A DNA stretch of 64,000 bases, taken from Mycobacterium sp. KBS0706. GTDB lineage: Bacteria > Pseudomonadota > Alphaproteobacteria > DSM-16000 > Inquilinaceae. The stretch is taken from assembly GCF_005938675.2 (NCBI RefSeq), contig NZ_VCCH02000004.1:118543-182542 (forward strand), given 5' to 3'. This document shows, piece after piece, positions 53,778-62,662 of the stretch. The notes beneath the pieces are model-generated. The model searched no databases and was not told the DNA's origin. It worked only from the letters and a program-made list of their open reading frames with translations. The translations under genes and the position numbers were made by a program. The number at the start of each line of letters is the position of its first letter. Position 1 is the first letter of the stretch.

Positions 53778-56648
53778 TTGACCGGGTACGAGGCTGGGAA
53801 GCCGAGCGAGATCTCTTTTGGCGCCTTCCGGCTGCTGCCTGCGCAACAGCTGCTGCTCGAAGGCGACAAGCCGGTTCACCTCGGCAGCCGCGCCCGCGAC
53901 ATCCTCGTCGCTCTTCTCGAACGGCCCGGCCAGATCCTGGGCAAGCAGGAGCTGCTCGACCGCGTATGGCCCAACACCTTCGTGGAAGAGGGCAATCTGA
54001 AGGTCCATGTCGCCGCCCTGCGCCGCGCCCTCGGCGACGGACAGGCCGGGAAGCGCTTCATCGCCAATATCCCGGGACGCGGCTACAGCTTCGTCGCACC
54101 CGTCGATCACGGTTCCGCGCCCGGCGGCATCGATCCGCAGATCGACAAGGTCGAGGCGCGGCAGGACCTGCCGATGCCGCTCACGCGCATGCTCGGCCGT
54201 TCCGACACCGTCGGCGTCCTGTCCGCGCAGATCGCCCGTCAGCGCTTCGTCACCATCGTCGGCGCCGGCGGCATCGGCAAGACGACCGTCGCGGTCGCCG
54301 TGGCCGACACCCTGGCCGGCGGCTTCACCGACGGCGTCCGCTTCGTCGACCTCGCCCCGCTCTCCGATCCGCTGCTGGCGCCGGGCGCGCTGGCGACCGT
54401 CCTCGGAATCGGCTTGGGTTCGGACAAGCCGCTGTCGACCGTGATCTCCTTCCTGCGGGAAAAGCACCTGCTGATCGTGCTCGACAACTGCGAGCACCTC
54501 GTCGAAGCCGCCGCAAGAATGGCGGAGGACGTGCTGAAGGGCGCCCCGCGAGTCCACATCCTGGCGACGAGCAGGGAAGCCCTCCGTTCGGAGGGCGAGC
54601 GCGTCCACCGGCTTGCGCCGCTGGCGTTTCCGCAGAGCGGCACGGCGCTCACGGCCGCCGAGGCCCTGGCGTTTCCCTCGGTGCAGCTCTTCGTCGAACG
54701 TGCCGCTGCATGCCTCGACGCCTTCGAACTGGGCGACGCCGAGGCGCCGCTCGTCGCCGAGATCTGCCGGCGCCTCGACGGCATCGCGCTGGCCATCGAG
54801 ATCGTGGCGGGACGGGTCGACACCTTCGGCGTTGCCGGGCTCGCCGCCCGGCTGGACGAGCGCTTCAGCCTGCTGCTGCGCGGTCGCCGCACCGCCCTGC
54901 CCCGCCATCAGACTCTGCTCACGACGCTGGACTGGAGCTATGCCCTGCTGCCGGAGCTGCAGCAGGTCGTGCTTCGCCGCCTGGCCGTGTTTGCCGGCAT
55001 GTTCACGATGGAATCGGCAAGCGCCGTCCTGGCCGACAACGATACGCCTCCGTCCGAGATCGTCGATGCGATCGCCGATCTGATCGCCAAATCCCTGGTC
55101 ACGGCCAGCGTGGACGCTGCCGTCGCACTCTACCGCCTTCTGGACACCACCCGTGCCTATGCGCTGGTCAAGCTCGACGAACACGGCGAACGGGACCGGT
55201 TCGCGCGGCGCCATGCCGAGCATTATCGGGCCTTGCTCGAGCAGGCCAATGGTCAATGGGAGCGCGAGCCTGCGAGCGATTGGCTCCAGCATCACCGGCA
55301 CAACATCGACAATGTGAGAGCCGCGCTCGACTGGGCCTTTTCGCCCATCGGCGATGTGGCCACGGGCGTCGCCCTGACGGTCGTCGCGATCCCGCTCTGG
55401 TTCCACCTTTCGCTCACCAGGGAGTGCGAGGAGCGCGTCGACCGCGCCCTGGCCGCGCCCGAGATCAGCCGGACTCTCGACCAGGAGATGCGCCTGCACG
55501 CGGCGCGGGCCTGGTCCTTGATGCAGACGAAGGGCCTGGGGTCGGAGACCTTGGCGGCCTGGCGCCGGGTCCTGGAAACGTCCGAGCGGCAGGAGAATCG
55601 CGACTACCAGTTGCGGGCCCTGTGGGGTCTGTGGTCCGGCTTGCTGAACCAGGGCGAGTTCCGCGAGGCCCTGGCGCTCGCGAGGCGGTTTTCGGAGCTC
55701 GCCGCAGGCGCAGGCGACAAGCTCGGCATCCTGGTCGGAGACCGGATGGTCGGCTACATCCTGCATCTCCTGGGCGACCAGGCGGAGGCCCGGCACACCA
55801 TCGAGCGCATGCTGGGCAGATATGAGGTTCCGATCATCGGCGCCCAGATGATCCGCTTTGTCTTCGACCAGCGCGCCATGGCCCGGTGCTTCCTGGCGCG
55901 GATTCTGTGGCTGCAGGGCCGGCCGAAGCAGGCCGTGCTCCTGGTCAGGAACATCGTCGACGGCGCCGCCTCCGGGAACGATACCCTCAGCCTTTGCCAG
56001 GTCCTGGTTCACGCCGCGTGCCCCGTGGCCCTGTTCGTCGGCGACCTGCCGCTGGTCGAGCGCTACGTCTCGATGCTGATCGACAATGCGGCCCAGGGGC
56101 TCGCCTTCTGGCAAGGCTGGGGCCGGTGCTTCCGCGGCGTCCTGCTGATCAAGCGCGGCGACCTCGATCGTGGGCTGGCCGAGCTCGAGGCCGCCCTGGC
56201 GGAGCTGCGCGAGATCCAGTACGGCGTCTACTACATCGTGTTCCAGAGCGAGTACGCCTCCGCTCTCGGGCGCGCCGGCAACATCGCCGAGGGATTGGCG
56301 GCGATCGACGAAGCCCTGGCGCGATCCGAACAGAATGACGAGCGCTGGTATTTCGCCGAGATCCTCAGGATCAAAGGCGAGCTGCTCCTGTCCCGCGGCG
56401 CCGCCGACGGGCCACTCGAGGCCGAGCTGTATTATCACCGATCGCTCGAATGGGCCCGCCGGCAGCAGACGGTCGCCTGGGAATTGCGGACCGCGACGAG
56501 CCTTGCGCGGCTGTGGAAGGATCAGCGTCGACCCGGCGAAGCGCTCGCGCTCCTGGCCCCCATCCATGACGGCTTTGCCGAAGGGCAGGATACGCACGAT
56601 CTCGTGGCCGCAGCGGAGCTCCTGCAGGAGCTCCGCGCCAGCGACTGA
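53778..56648 (+). CDS. large regulator: winged helix, NTPase and TPR domains
   Basis: A 956-residue STAND-type regulator. Residues about 13-108 form an OmpR-type winged helix (SFGAFRLLPAQ, LGSRARDILVALLERPGQILGK, NLKVHVAALRRALGD, GRGYSFVAPV). Then an NTPase core follows with Walker A GAGGIGKTT (162-170) and Walker B LLIVLDNCEHL, and helical repeats fill the C-terminal half (about 480-950). Such proteins couple ligand sensing by the repeats with ATP to DNA binding. Start choice: TTG 53778 follows AAGGGGCGAAGG and lies just before the winged helix. ATG 53622 also has a ribosome site but would translate across the leader hairpin and add 52 untypical residues. It diverges from the sugar-importer genes and may control them. 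Confidence 0.85.
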   Translation: MTGYEAGKPSEISFGAFRLLPAQQLLLEGDKPVHLGSRARDILVALLERPGQILGKQELLDRVWPNTFVEEGNLKVHVAALRRALGDGQAGKRFIANIPGRGYSFVAPVDHGSAPGGIDPQIDKVEARQDLPMPLTRMLGRSDTVGVLSAQIARQRFVTIVGAGGIGKTTVAVAVADTLAGGFTDGVRFVDLAPLSDPLLAPGALATVLGIGLGSDKPLSTVISFLREKHLLIVLDNCEHLVEAAARMAEDVLKGAPRVHILATSREALRSEGERVHRLAPLAFPQSGTALTAAEALAFPSVQLFVERAAACLDAFELGDAEAPLVAEICRRLDGIALAIEIVAGRVDTFGVAGLAARLDERFSLLLRGRRTALPRHQTLLTTLDWSYALLPELQQVVLRRLAVFAGMFTMESASAVLADNDTPPSEIVDAIADLIAKSLVTASVDAAVALYRLLDTTRAYALVKLDEHGERDRFARRHAEHYRALLEQANGQWEREPASDWLQHHRHNIDNVRAALDWAFSPIGDVATGVALTVVAIPLWFHLSLTRECEERVDRALAAPEISRTLDQEMRLHAARAWSLMQTKGLGSETLAAWRRVLETSERQENRDYQLRALWGLWSGLLNQGEFREALALARRFSELAAGAGDKLGILVGDRMVGYILHLLGDQAEARHTIERMLGRYEVPIIGAQMIRFVFDQRAMARCFLARILWLQGRPKQAVLLVRNIVDGAASGNDTLSLCQVLVHAACPVALFVGDLPLVERYVSMLIDNAAQGLAFWQGWGRCFRGVLLIKRGDLDRGLAELEAALAELREIQYGVYYIVFQSEYASALGRAGNIAEGLAAIDEALARSEQNDERWYFAEILRIKGELLLSRGAADGPLEAELYYHRSLEWARRQQTVAWELRTATSLARLWKDQRRPGEALALLAPIHDGFAEGQDTHDLVAAAELLQELRASD

Positions 56649-56687
56649 GGCGGGCATCGGTCTCCAGGACCGGAACCGAAATGGCAC

Positions 56688-57398
56688 TCAAGCAGCGTTG
56701 GAGCCGCCCGCCGAAGGCCGGGTCTCGGAGAGCAGCTTCAGCAGGGCCTGGGCACCGGCGGTCGAAGAGGCTGGGTTCTGCCCCGTGATCAGGCGCCCGT
56801 CGGTGATGGCGAAGCTCTGCCAGTTCGGCGCCTTCTCGAAGAGCCCGCCCAGCCGCTTCAGCTCGTCCTCGACCAGGAACGGCACGACATGGGTCAGCTG
56901 GACCTCTTCTTCTTCGCTGTTGGCGAAGCCGGTGACGCGCTTGCCCTTCACGATCGGCGCACCTTCATACGTCACCCGATGCAGCACACCAGGCGCATGG
57001 CAGACGGCGGCGACCGGCTTGCCGGAATTGTAGAAGGATTCGATCAGGGCGATGGAGTCCGGGTTGTCGACCAGGTCCCACATCGGCCCGTGGCCGCCCG
57101 GATAGAAGATCGCGTCGAAATCCTCCGAGCCCATACCCGCCAGCTTCACCGTGTTGGCGAAGTCCTTCCGGGCCGCGTGATCCTGCTTGAACCGCGCCAT
57201 GGCCGGCGTCTGGTTCTCCGGCAGGTCGCTCTTCGGATCGTCCGGCGGCTGACCACCCTTGGGCGAGGCGAGCGTCAGGGCGACGCCGGCGTCGCGGAAC
57301 ACGAAGTACGGGGCTGCGCCCTCTTCGAGCCAGAAGCCGGTCTTGCGTCCGGTGTTGCCGAGGGTGTCGTGCGAGGTCAGCACCATCAAAATCTTCAC
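56688..57398 (-). CDS. DJ-1/PfpI-family protein (Hsp31-like glyoxalase III type)
   Basis: A 236-residue class I glutamine-amidotransferase-fold protein. The nucleophile elbow AVCHAPGVL places the reactive Cys at 133 with His 134 beside it, and the conserved acidic residue is E25 or E26 in GFWLEEGAAPYFVF. The length and the N-terminal TSHDTLGNTGRKTGFWLEE match Hsp31-like proteins that detoxify methylglyoxal or act as stress chaperones. It is convergent with the large regulator (39 bases) and followed upstream by the epoxide-hydrolase gene, with which it is probably cotranscribed. Confidence 0.93.
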   Translation of the reverse strand: MKILMVLTSHDTLGNTGRKTGFWLEEGAAPYFVFRDAGVALTLASPKGGQPPDDPKSDLPENQTPAMARFKQDHAARKDFANTVKLAGMGSEDFDAIFYPGGHGPMWDLVDNPDSIALIESFYNSGKPVAAVCHAPGVLHRVTYEGAPIVKGKRVTGFANSEEEEVQLTHVVPFLVEDELKRLGGLFEKAPNWQSFAITDGRLITGQNPASSTAGAQALLKLLSETRPSAGGSNAA

Positions 57399-57431
57399 GG
57401 ATCTTCTCCTGTGCTGTTGGTGGTGGCGCGA

Positions 57432-58727
57432 TCAGGTCGTCTGGCGAAGAGGCCGGAAGGCGGCGCGCAACTCGGCGCTGAAGGCGGCCGGCTGCTCCCA
57501 GGCGGCGAAATGGCCGCCCTTTTCGGGCCTGTTGTAGTGAATCAGCTTGGGATAGGCCCGCTCCGCCCAGCTCCTGGGCGCCTGGTAGATCTCGTCCGGA
57601 AAGGCGCTGACGGCGACCGGGATCTTGATGCCGCGGGGATCGAAGAAGCCGCCCGACGGAAAATGCGCATTGTCCCAATAGAGGCGCGCCGAGGAGATCG
57701 CCGTGTTGGTCAGCCAATACAGCGTGACGTTGTCGAGGATGTCGTCGCGCGTCAGGCCTTCGGTCTTGCCGTCGAACACCCGTGCGATGAGCCTGTAGCT
57801 GCGGATGTCATGGTCGAGCATCCACGCCGCGAGGCCGACCGGCGAGTCGACGATCCCGTACAGCGTCTGCGGCCGGTTGTTCATCTCGATGGCATAGCCC
57901 AGCCCGTTCTTATAGAAGTCGTCCAACTGGTCCCAGGCGTGCTTTTCGTCCGGCGAGAGGCCGGCGGGGGCCGGGCCGCCGGCGGCCAGCGCCTTCGAGA
58001 CATCGGCCGGCACGGTGGCCGCCATGTTGGTGTGGATGCCGAGCAACCCCGGCGGCTGCTGCAGGGCCATCTGTTCGGACACGGCGTTGCCCCAGTCGCC
58101 GCCCTGCGCGACGTACTTCGCATAGCCGAGACGCTGCATCAGCACCGCCCAGGCCCGCGCGATCCGCACCGGGGTCCACTCGGGCCCCGTGGGCTTGCCG
58201 GAGAAGCCATAGCCCGGCAATGACGGGATCACGACGTGGAACGCGTCCGATGCGGTCCCGCCATGCGCCGTGGGATCGGACAGCGGCCCGATGATCTTGA
58301 GCTGCTCGATGATCGAGCCGGGCCAGCCATGCGTGACGATCAGCGGCAGCGCGGTCTCGCGTTTCGAGCGGACGTGGATGAAGTGGATGTCCAGCCCGTC
58401 GATCTCGGTGACGAATTGCGGCAGGGCCTCAAGCCGCGCCGCCATCTTGCTCCAGTCGTAGTCGGCCGCCCAATATTCCGCGAGCGTCCGGATCGTCGCG
58501 AGCTGCACGCCCTGCGTGTCGTCCGCGACGGTCTCCCGGTCCGGCCACCGGGTGGCCGAGACGCGGCGGCGCAGGTCGTCGAGCTGCTCCTGAGGAAAGG
58601 TCATGCCGAAGGGGCGGATCGCGCCGCTCGCGGCCGCACGGAGCGGCATCGGCATCATCGTGGCGACGCTCGTCAGGGCGGTTGCGACGAGTACGTCGCG
58701 GCGGGTGGGCAACAAGCCTTCCGGCAT
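57432..58727 (-). CDS. exported epoxide-hydrolase-family protein
   Basis: A 431-residue alpha/beta hydrolase of the epoxide hydrolase family. The N-terminal EHN module (about 36-150) is followed by HGWPGS (133-138, oxyanion) and the nucleophile Asp 211 in GGDWGN; the catalytic His lies near 400 in EKGGHFAAWE. Residues 1-33 look like a twin-Arg or Sec signal (TRRDVLVATALTSVATMM), so this one is exported, unlike most relatives. GAGGAG precedes ATG 58727; a longer frame upstream overlaps the operator region and is not used. It is divergent from a crotonase across a mirrored operator. Confidence 0.9.
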   Translation of the reverse strand: MPEGLLPTRRDVLVATALTSVATMMPMPLRAAASGAIRPFGMTFPQEQLDDLRRRVSATRWPDRETVADDTQGVQLATIRTLAEYWAADYDWSKMAARLEALPQFVTEIDGLDIHFIHVRSKRETALPLIVTHGWPGSIIEQLKIIGPLSDPTAHGGTASDAFHVVIPSLPGYGFSGKPTGPEWTPVRIARAWAVLMQRLGYAKYVAQGGDWGNAVSEQMALQQPPGLLGIHTNMAATVPADVSKALAAGGPAPAGLSPDEKHAWDQLDDFYKNGLGYAIEMNNRPQTLYGIVDSPVGLAAWMLDHDIRSYRLIARVFDGKTEGLTRDDILDNVTLYWLTNTAISSARLYWDNAHFPSGGFFDPRGIKIPVAVSAFPDEIYQAPRSWAERAYPKLIHYNRPEKGGHFAAWEQPAAFSAELRAAFRPLRQTT

Positions 58728-58807
58728 GGCGGGCTCCTCTCGGGTGGCGTCATCGACAGCTGGGTGCCGGGACAGACTGCGACGAGGCGAGGAGGCGCAC
58801 GATTGCA

Positions 58808-58903
58808 CGTTGGTATCGCCGACACCTTGGTATCGGATGCCGATGATCGGCCGATCGAATATTTCCGCTCCCGGACGATACCAAGGTATTGTCGATACCT
58901 TTG
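58808..58903. promoter_or_regulatory. mirrored four-box operator between epoxide hydrolase and crotonase genes
   Basis: Four GGTATCG-type boxes lie symmetrically: TTGGTATCG at 58810 and 58827, and the reverse form CGATACC(A/T)(A/T) at 58876 and 58893, both pairs 17 bases apart start to start. Read another way, each side is a 15-bp palindrome (58812-58826 and 58885-58899, centres 73 bases apart) plus an extra half-site facing inward. The region separates two divergent starts at 58727 and 58976. It looks like a double operator that could loop; no regulator gene adjoins it. Confidence 0.65.
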
Positions 58904-58975
58904 TTTGATGGTCAGGGGCGTTGTGCACCGGTATTTCTAGGCCGGGACTGTTTCCGCAACCATCGGAGATCGGAT

Positions 58976-59815
58976 ATGGACATCAGCGCAAACGTCGGTC
59001 AGATCCGGGTCGATCGCCGCTCACCGGCCTATTGGCGCGTCACCTTCGACCTGCCGCCCCTGAACATCTTCGGGCCGGGGAACATGGCGCAGCTGAACGC
59101 CGTCGTCGCGGCGCTCGAAAGCGACGAGCAGGTGAAGGTCGTCGTCTTCGACAGCGCCGTCGAGGGCTTCTTCCTGACCCACTATGATTTCCTGGCGAAG
59201 CCGGAGGAGACGCTCGGCCTGCCACCAGGCCCGACCGGGCTGCAGCAGCTGCCCGACATGCTGGTGCGGCTGAGCCGCGCTCCCGTCGTATCGATCGCGT
59301 CGATCCGGGGCCGCGCGACCGGTGTGGGAAGCGAACTCGCCCTCGCCAGCGACATGCGCTTCGCCAGCCGCGAGAAGGCCATTCTCTCGCAATGGGAGGT
59401 CGGTGCCGGCCTGGTGCCGGGCGGCGGCCCGATGGCTCGGCTGCCCCGTCTCATGGGCCGCGGCCGCGCGCTCGAGGTGCTGCTCGGGGCGGACGACATT
59501 CCGGGCGATCTCGCGGAGCGCTATGGCTACGTCAATCGCTCCTTCCCGGATGCGGAGCTCGACTCCTTCGTCGATGCGCTGGCTCAGAGGATCGCGTCCT
59601 TCGACAAACAGGCCATCACGGAGACGAAGCGCCTGGTCGACGTGGCGAGCCTGCCATCCGATGCCGAGATCGCGCCGGAGTGGGAGGCGTTCATGACGGC
59701 GCTGGCGCGGCCCGCGGCCCAGACGCGGATCAAGCAGCTGATGGAGCGCGGCTTCCATAAGCCGGGCGATGTCGAGACGCACCTCGGCTACCACGTCGGG
59801 CAGCTCGGCCGCTGA
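58976..59815 (+). CDS. enoyl-CoA hydratase/isomerase-family (crotonase) protein
   Basis: A 279-residue crotonase-fold protein from ATG 58976, preceded by GGAGATC. The core has the VVVFDSAVEGFFLTHYDF oxyanion strand and IRGRATGVGSELALASDMRFAS in the position of the family signature, followed by SQWEVGAGLVPGGG. The second Gly-rich signature is altered (ATGVGSEL instead of AGGGAEL), common in divergent members that act on unusual substrates or have lost CoA activity. It is the plus-strand partner in the divergent operator region and has no downstream gene on its strand. Confidence 0.9.
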   Translation: MDISANVGQIRVDRRSPAYWRVTFDLPPLNIFGPGNMAQLNAVVAALESDEQVKVVVFDSAVEGFFLTHYDFLAKPEETLGLPPGPTGLQQLPDMLVRLSRAPVVSIASIRGRATGVGSELALASDMRFASREKAILSQWEVGAGLVPGGGPMARLPRLMGRGRALEVLLGADDIPGDLAERYGYVNRSFPDAELDSFVDALAQRIASFDKQAITETKRLVDVASLPSDAEIAPEWEAFMTALARPAAQTRIKQLMERGFHKPGDVETHLGYHVGQLGR

Positions 59816-59901
59816 CGGCTCGGTCGGCCATGGCGGGATGCTGTATCATGATCCCGGGCAGCGAGATCGTTACAACCTATATCCAGATCGGTTGCAAATA
59901 G

Positions 59902-61686
59902 TTACTCCGGCATCCCCGCCTTGCGCATTCCTTCGATGAACACGGCGACATCTTCCGAGCGTTGCAATGGTATCCAGCTCTTTAGTTGAGACACCCGTGC
60001 ATCCAGGTCGACTGTCTGCAGCCTTCTCATCATGGACTGCGCTTCGTCGGCTCGATCCAGGACCGAATATGCGATCGCCGCGAATCTGAGCGCAGACGGG
60101 AAACTGGGACGGCGCGCCAGCGCTTTGCCGAACCACTCCAATGACTCCACCGGCCTGCGAAGAAGCAGCAGGGCAATGCCCATGGCGGATTCCGCCTGAT
60201 GGACCTGGGGATCGACCGGATTGAGCCGCATGGCGTGGCTGATTTCAGCCAAGGCCCGTTCATGCTCACCGAGATAGATGCTGGTCCAGCTCCGCGCCTG
60301 CCACGCCCGGAACAGGTTCGGATTCACGGACAGCGCCTGGTTGACCAGAATATCGGCGGTTTGCGCGTCGCGCAGGGCGAAGCCGAAGAACTGCGCCGCG
60401 GAGGCCAGGGCGACGGCGTCGTCCTGGCCGAATTCGATGGCCAGCGAAGCCAATTGCTTCCCCCGAGCCAGTTGCTCGGCATCGTTCCTGGCCCAACCGA
60501 TGTTCTGCCGAAGCCGGTAGCATTCCGACGCCAGGCCATAGGCCGCCGCAAATGACGGGTCCAGATCGATCGCCAGCCTGAAGTGCTGCAACGCCTCCGC
60601 ATTCGACTCGGCGGTCATCAGCTGCAGCAGGCTGATGCCACGATAATAATAGTCGTAGGCATCGAGATTCTCGGTGGGCTTGCGGGCCGACCGCTCGATT
60701 TCCGCCTGCTGCACCTTCGGGGCAATCGCGCCGACCAGCTTTTTCGTGAAATGATCCTGGAGCTCGAAGATGTCGTCGAGCGCTCCGTCGAACTTCTCCG
60801 CCCACAGATGCGTCCCGGTGGCCGCCTCGATCAATTGCCCGGTGGTGCGGACGCGGCCCCCCACCCTGCGCACGCTGCCTTCCAGGACGTAGCGGACACC
60901 GAGCTCACGGCCGACCTGCTTGATGTCGACCGGTTTCCCTTTGTAGGTGAAGGACGAGTTCCGGGCGATCACGAACAGCGACGGGAATCGCGACAATGCG
61001 GTAATGATGTCTTCGACCATGCCGTCGGCAAAGTACTCCTGCTCCGCCTCGCCGCTCATATTCTGGAACGGCAGGACGGCGATCGACGGCTTGTCTGGAA
61101 GGGCGGGCAGCGGGCTGGCTTCGGCAGGCTCCGGCGGCGCTCCGATCGAGTCGCCGCCCATGCGAATGCGCCAGGCTCGAATGGGCTCGACGATATTCTT
61201 GAGGGTCTGCTCGCCGATGTCCTCGAAGGCAATGTCGACCTTGCCGCGGACCTGGCGCTGGGCGTCGTCCGAGATGCAGACGCTCCCCGGCTCGGCGATG
61301 CCTTCCAGCCGCGCCGCGATGTTGACGCCGTCGCCGAAGATGTCGCCGTCATCATCGATGATGATGTCGCCGAAATGGACGCCGATCCGGTATTCGATCC
61401 TCACATCCTGCGGCACATCGGCGTTGTGCGTGGACATGGCACGCTGCACATCGATGGCGCAGCGCACGGCGTCGACGACGCTGGCGAACTCCACCAGCAG
61501 GCCATCGCCGGTGGTCTTGACGATGCGGCCGCGATAGGCGGCCAGGGCTGGATCGAACACGGCCTGCCTCGTGCTCTTCAGCGCCGCGAGCGTGCGCTCT
61601 TCATCCCGGCCCATCAGGCGGCTGTAGCCGGCGACATCCGCCGCCAGCACCGCCGCCAACCGTCGTTCCACCCGCTCGGCGCTCAT
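59902..61686 (-). CDS. class III adenylate/guanylate cyclase with TPR C-terminus
   Basis: A 594-residue signalling protein. The cyclase domain (about 8-170) has the two metal Asp residues D17 (LAADVAGYSRLM) and D61 (KTTGDGLLVEF) plus N122 and R126 (GDGVNIAARL), the transition-state pair, so it should be catalytic. A TolB-like region (about 210-330) with IAVLPFQNMSGE..EYFADGMVEDI follows, then TPRs (about 350-590). This cyclase-TolB-TPR layout is frequent in rhizobia and relatives. GGAGGAG precedes ATG 61686, and a 48-codon gene overlaps that start by four bases. It ends the beta-hydroxybutyrate run, so cyclic nucleotide output might be linked to carbon storage. Confidence 0.92.
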   Translation of the reverse strand: MSAERVERRLAAVLAADVAGYSRLMGRDEERTLAALKSTRQAVFDPALAAYRGRIVKTTGDGLLVEFASVVDAVRCAIDVQRAMSTHNADVPQDVRIEYRIGVHFGDIIIDDDGDIFGDGVNIAARLEGIAEPGSVCISDDAQRQVRGKVDIAFEDIGEQTLKNIVEPIRAWRIRMGGDSIGAPPEPAEASPLPALPDKPSIAVLPFQNMSGEAEQEYFADGMVEDIITALSRFPSLFVIARNSSFTYKGKPVDIKQVGRELGVRYVLEGSVRRVGGRVRTTGQLIEAATGTHLWAEKFDGALDDIFELQDHFTKKLVGAIAPKVQQAEIERSARKPTENLDAYDYYYRGISLLQLMTAESNAEALQHFRLAIDLDPSFAAAYGLASECYRLRQNIGWARNDAEQLARGKQLASLAIEFGQDDAVALASAAQFFGFALRDAQTADILVNQALSVNPNLFRAWQARSWTSIYLGEHERALAEISHAMRLNPVDPQVHQAESAMGIALLLLRRPVESLEWFGKALARRPSFPSALRFAAIAYSVLDRADEAQSMMRRLQTVDLDARVSQLKSWIPLQRSEDVAVFIEGMRKAGMPE

Positions 61687-61829
61687 GTCAGCTCCTCCGC
61701 CCCGGGCGACCGCGCAGCGTGCCTGGTCGCGTAGATCGAACGCGCCCGGACCCATCCCGCGACCATGGCCGCCATGGCGCCGAGGCACGGCAGCAGGCCG
61801 ATCGTCTTTTTCCTGGCGAGCCGTGCCAT
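61683..61829 (-). CDS. 48-residue membrane peptide overlapping the cyclase gene
   Basis: The ATG at 61829 has a very strong ribosome site (GGGGAGGGGGCGG, ending four bases before the ATG) and lies 13 bases after the stop of bdhA. The stop overlaps the cyclase start as ATGA. The peptide has a basic N-terminus (MARLARKK), a single hydrophobic segment (about 9-26, TIGLLPCLGAMAAMVAGW) and a basic tail, so it should be a single-pass inner-membrane protein with its N-terminus in the cytoplasm or a signal anchor. No family was recognised. The spacing suggests coupled translation with the cyclase, perhaps as its membrane partner; the start and overlap are seen, the role is inferred. Confidence 0.62.
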   Translation of the reverse strand: MARLARKKTIGLLPCLGAMAAMVAGWVRARSIYATRHAARSPGAEELT

Positions 61830-61842
61830 GCCGCCCCCTCCC

Positions 61843-62625
61843 CTATTGCGCGGTCCAGCCGCCGTCGACCGACACGCTGGTGCCGGTGATCTGTTCGGCC
61901 GCGCCGGAGCACAGGAAGGCGACCGTGCCGCCCAGCTGCTCCGGCGTCACGAAGGTCATCGAGGGCTGCTTCTCGCCCAGGAGCTGCCGGGATGCCTCCT
62001 CCTGGCTGATGCCCTTCTCGGCCGCGATCGCGCTGATCTGCTTCTCGACCAGCGGGGTGCGCACCCAGCCCGGGCAGACGGCGTTGCAGGTGATGCCGTT
62101 GCCGGCATTCTCCAGCCCGACCACCTTGGTCAGGCCGAGCAGGCCATGCTTGCCCGCGACATAGGCCGCCTTGTGGGTCGAAGCCACGAGGCCGTGGGCC
62201 GAGGCGATGTTGATGATCCGACCCCAGCCCTGCTGCTTCATGACCGGCACCGCCGCGGCGATGCCGTGGAACGCCGCCGACAGGTTGATCGCCAGAATGG
62301 CGTCCCACTTCTCGGCCGGGAACTCCTCCACCGGCGCGGTGAACTGGATGCCGGCATTGTTGACCAGGATGTCGACCCGGCCGAGCCGCTCGACCGTAGC
62401 CGCCACCAGGCCGCGCACCGCGTCGCCCTTCGACATGTCGGCGCCGTCATAGACCGCGCGCACCCCGTGCTCGCGCTCGATGCCGCTGCGGATCGCCTCG
62501 ATCTCGCCGGCATCGCCGAAGCCGTTCAGCACGATGTCGGCGCCCTGGCCTGCCAGCACCTTGGCGATGCCGAGCCCGATGCCGCTGGTCGAGCCGGTGA
62601 CGATCGCAACCTTGCCCTTCAACAT
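61843..62625 (-). CDS. bdhA: D-3-hydroxybutyrate dehydrogenase
   Basis: A 260-residue short-chain dehydrogenase that oxidises 3-hydroxybutyrate to acetoacetate. The cofactor motif is TGSTSGIG (10-17), followed by NNAG; the catalytic Ser lies in NIASAHGLV and Tyr/Lys in AAYVAGKHG. The substrate-specific stretch NGITCNAVCPGWVRTPLVEKQI and the ending ITGTSVSVDGGWTAQ are near-diagnostic for BdhA. The length equals the family's. AAGGACA precedes ATG 62625. It follows the patatin gene by 37 bases, and acetoacetate decarboxylase lies further upstream, so the operon handles ketone bodies from stored polyhydroxybutyrate. Confidence 0.96.
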   Translation of the reverse strand: MLKGKVAIVTGSTSGIGLGIAKVLAGQGADIVLNGFGDAGEIEAIRSGIEREHGVRAVYDGADMSKGDAVRGLVAATVERLGRVDILVNNAGIQFTAPVEEFPAEKWDAILAINLSAAFHGIAAAVPVMKQQGWGRIINIASAHGLVASTHKAAYVAGKHGLLGLTKVVGLENAGNGITCNAVCPGWVRTPLVEKQISAIAAEKGISQEEASRQLLGEKQPSMTFVTPEQLGGTVAFLCSGAAEQITGTSVSVDGGWTAQ

Positions 62626-62662
62626 GTCGATTGTCCTTGTGTCGGATCGGGGGTGAGGCGGC

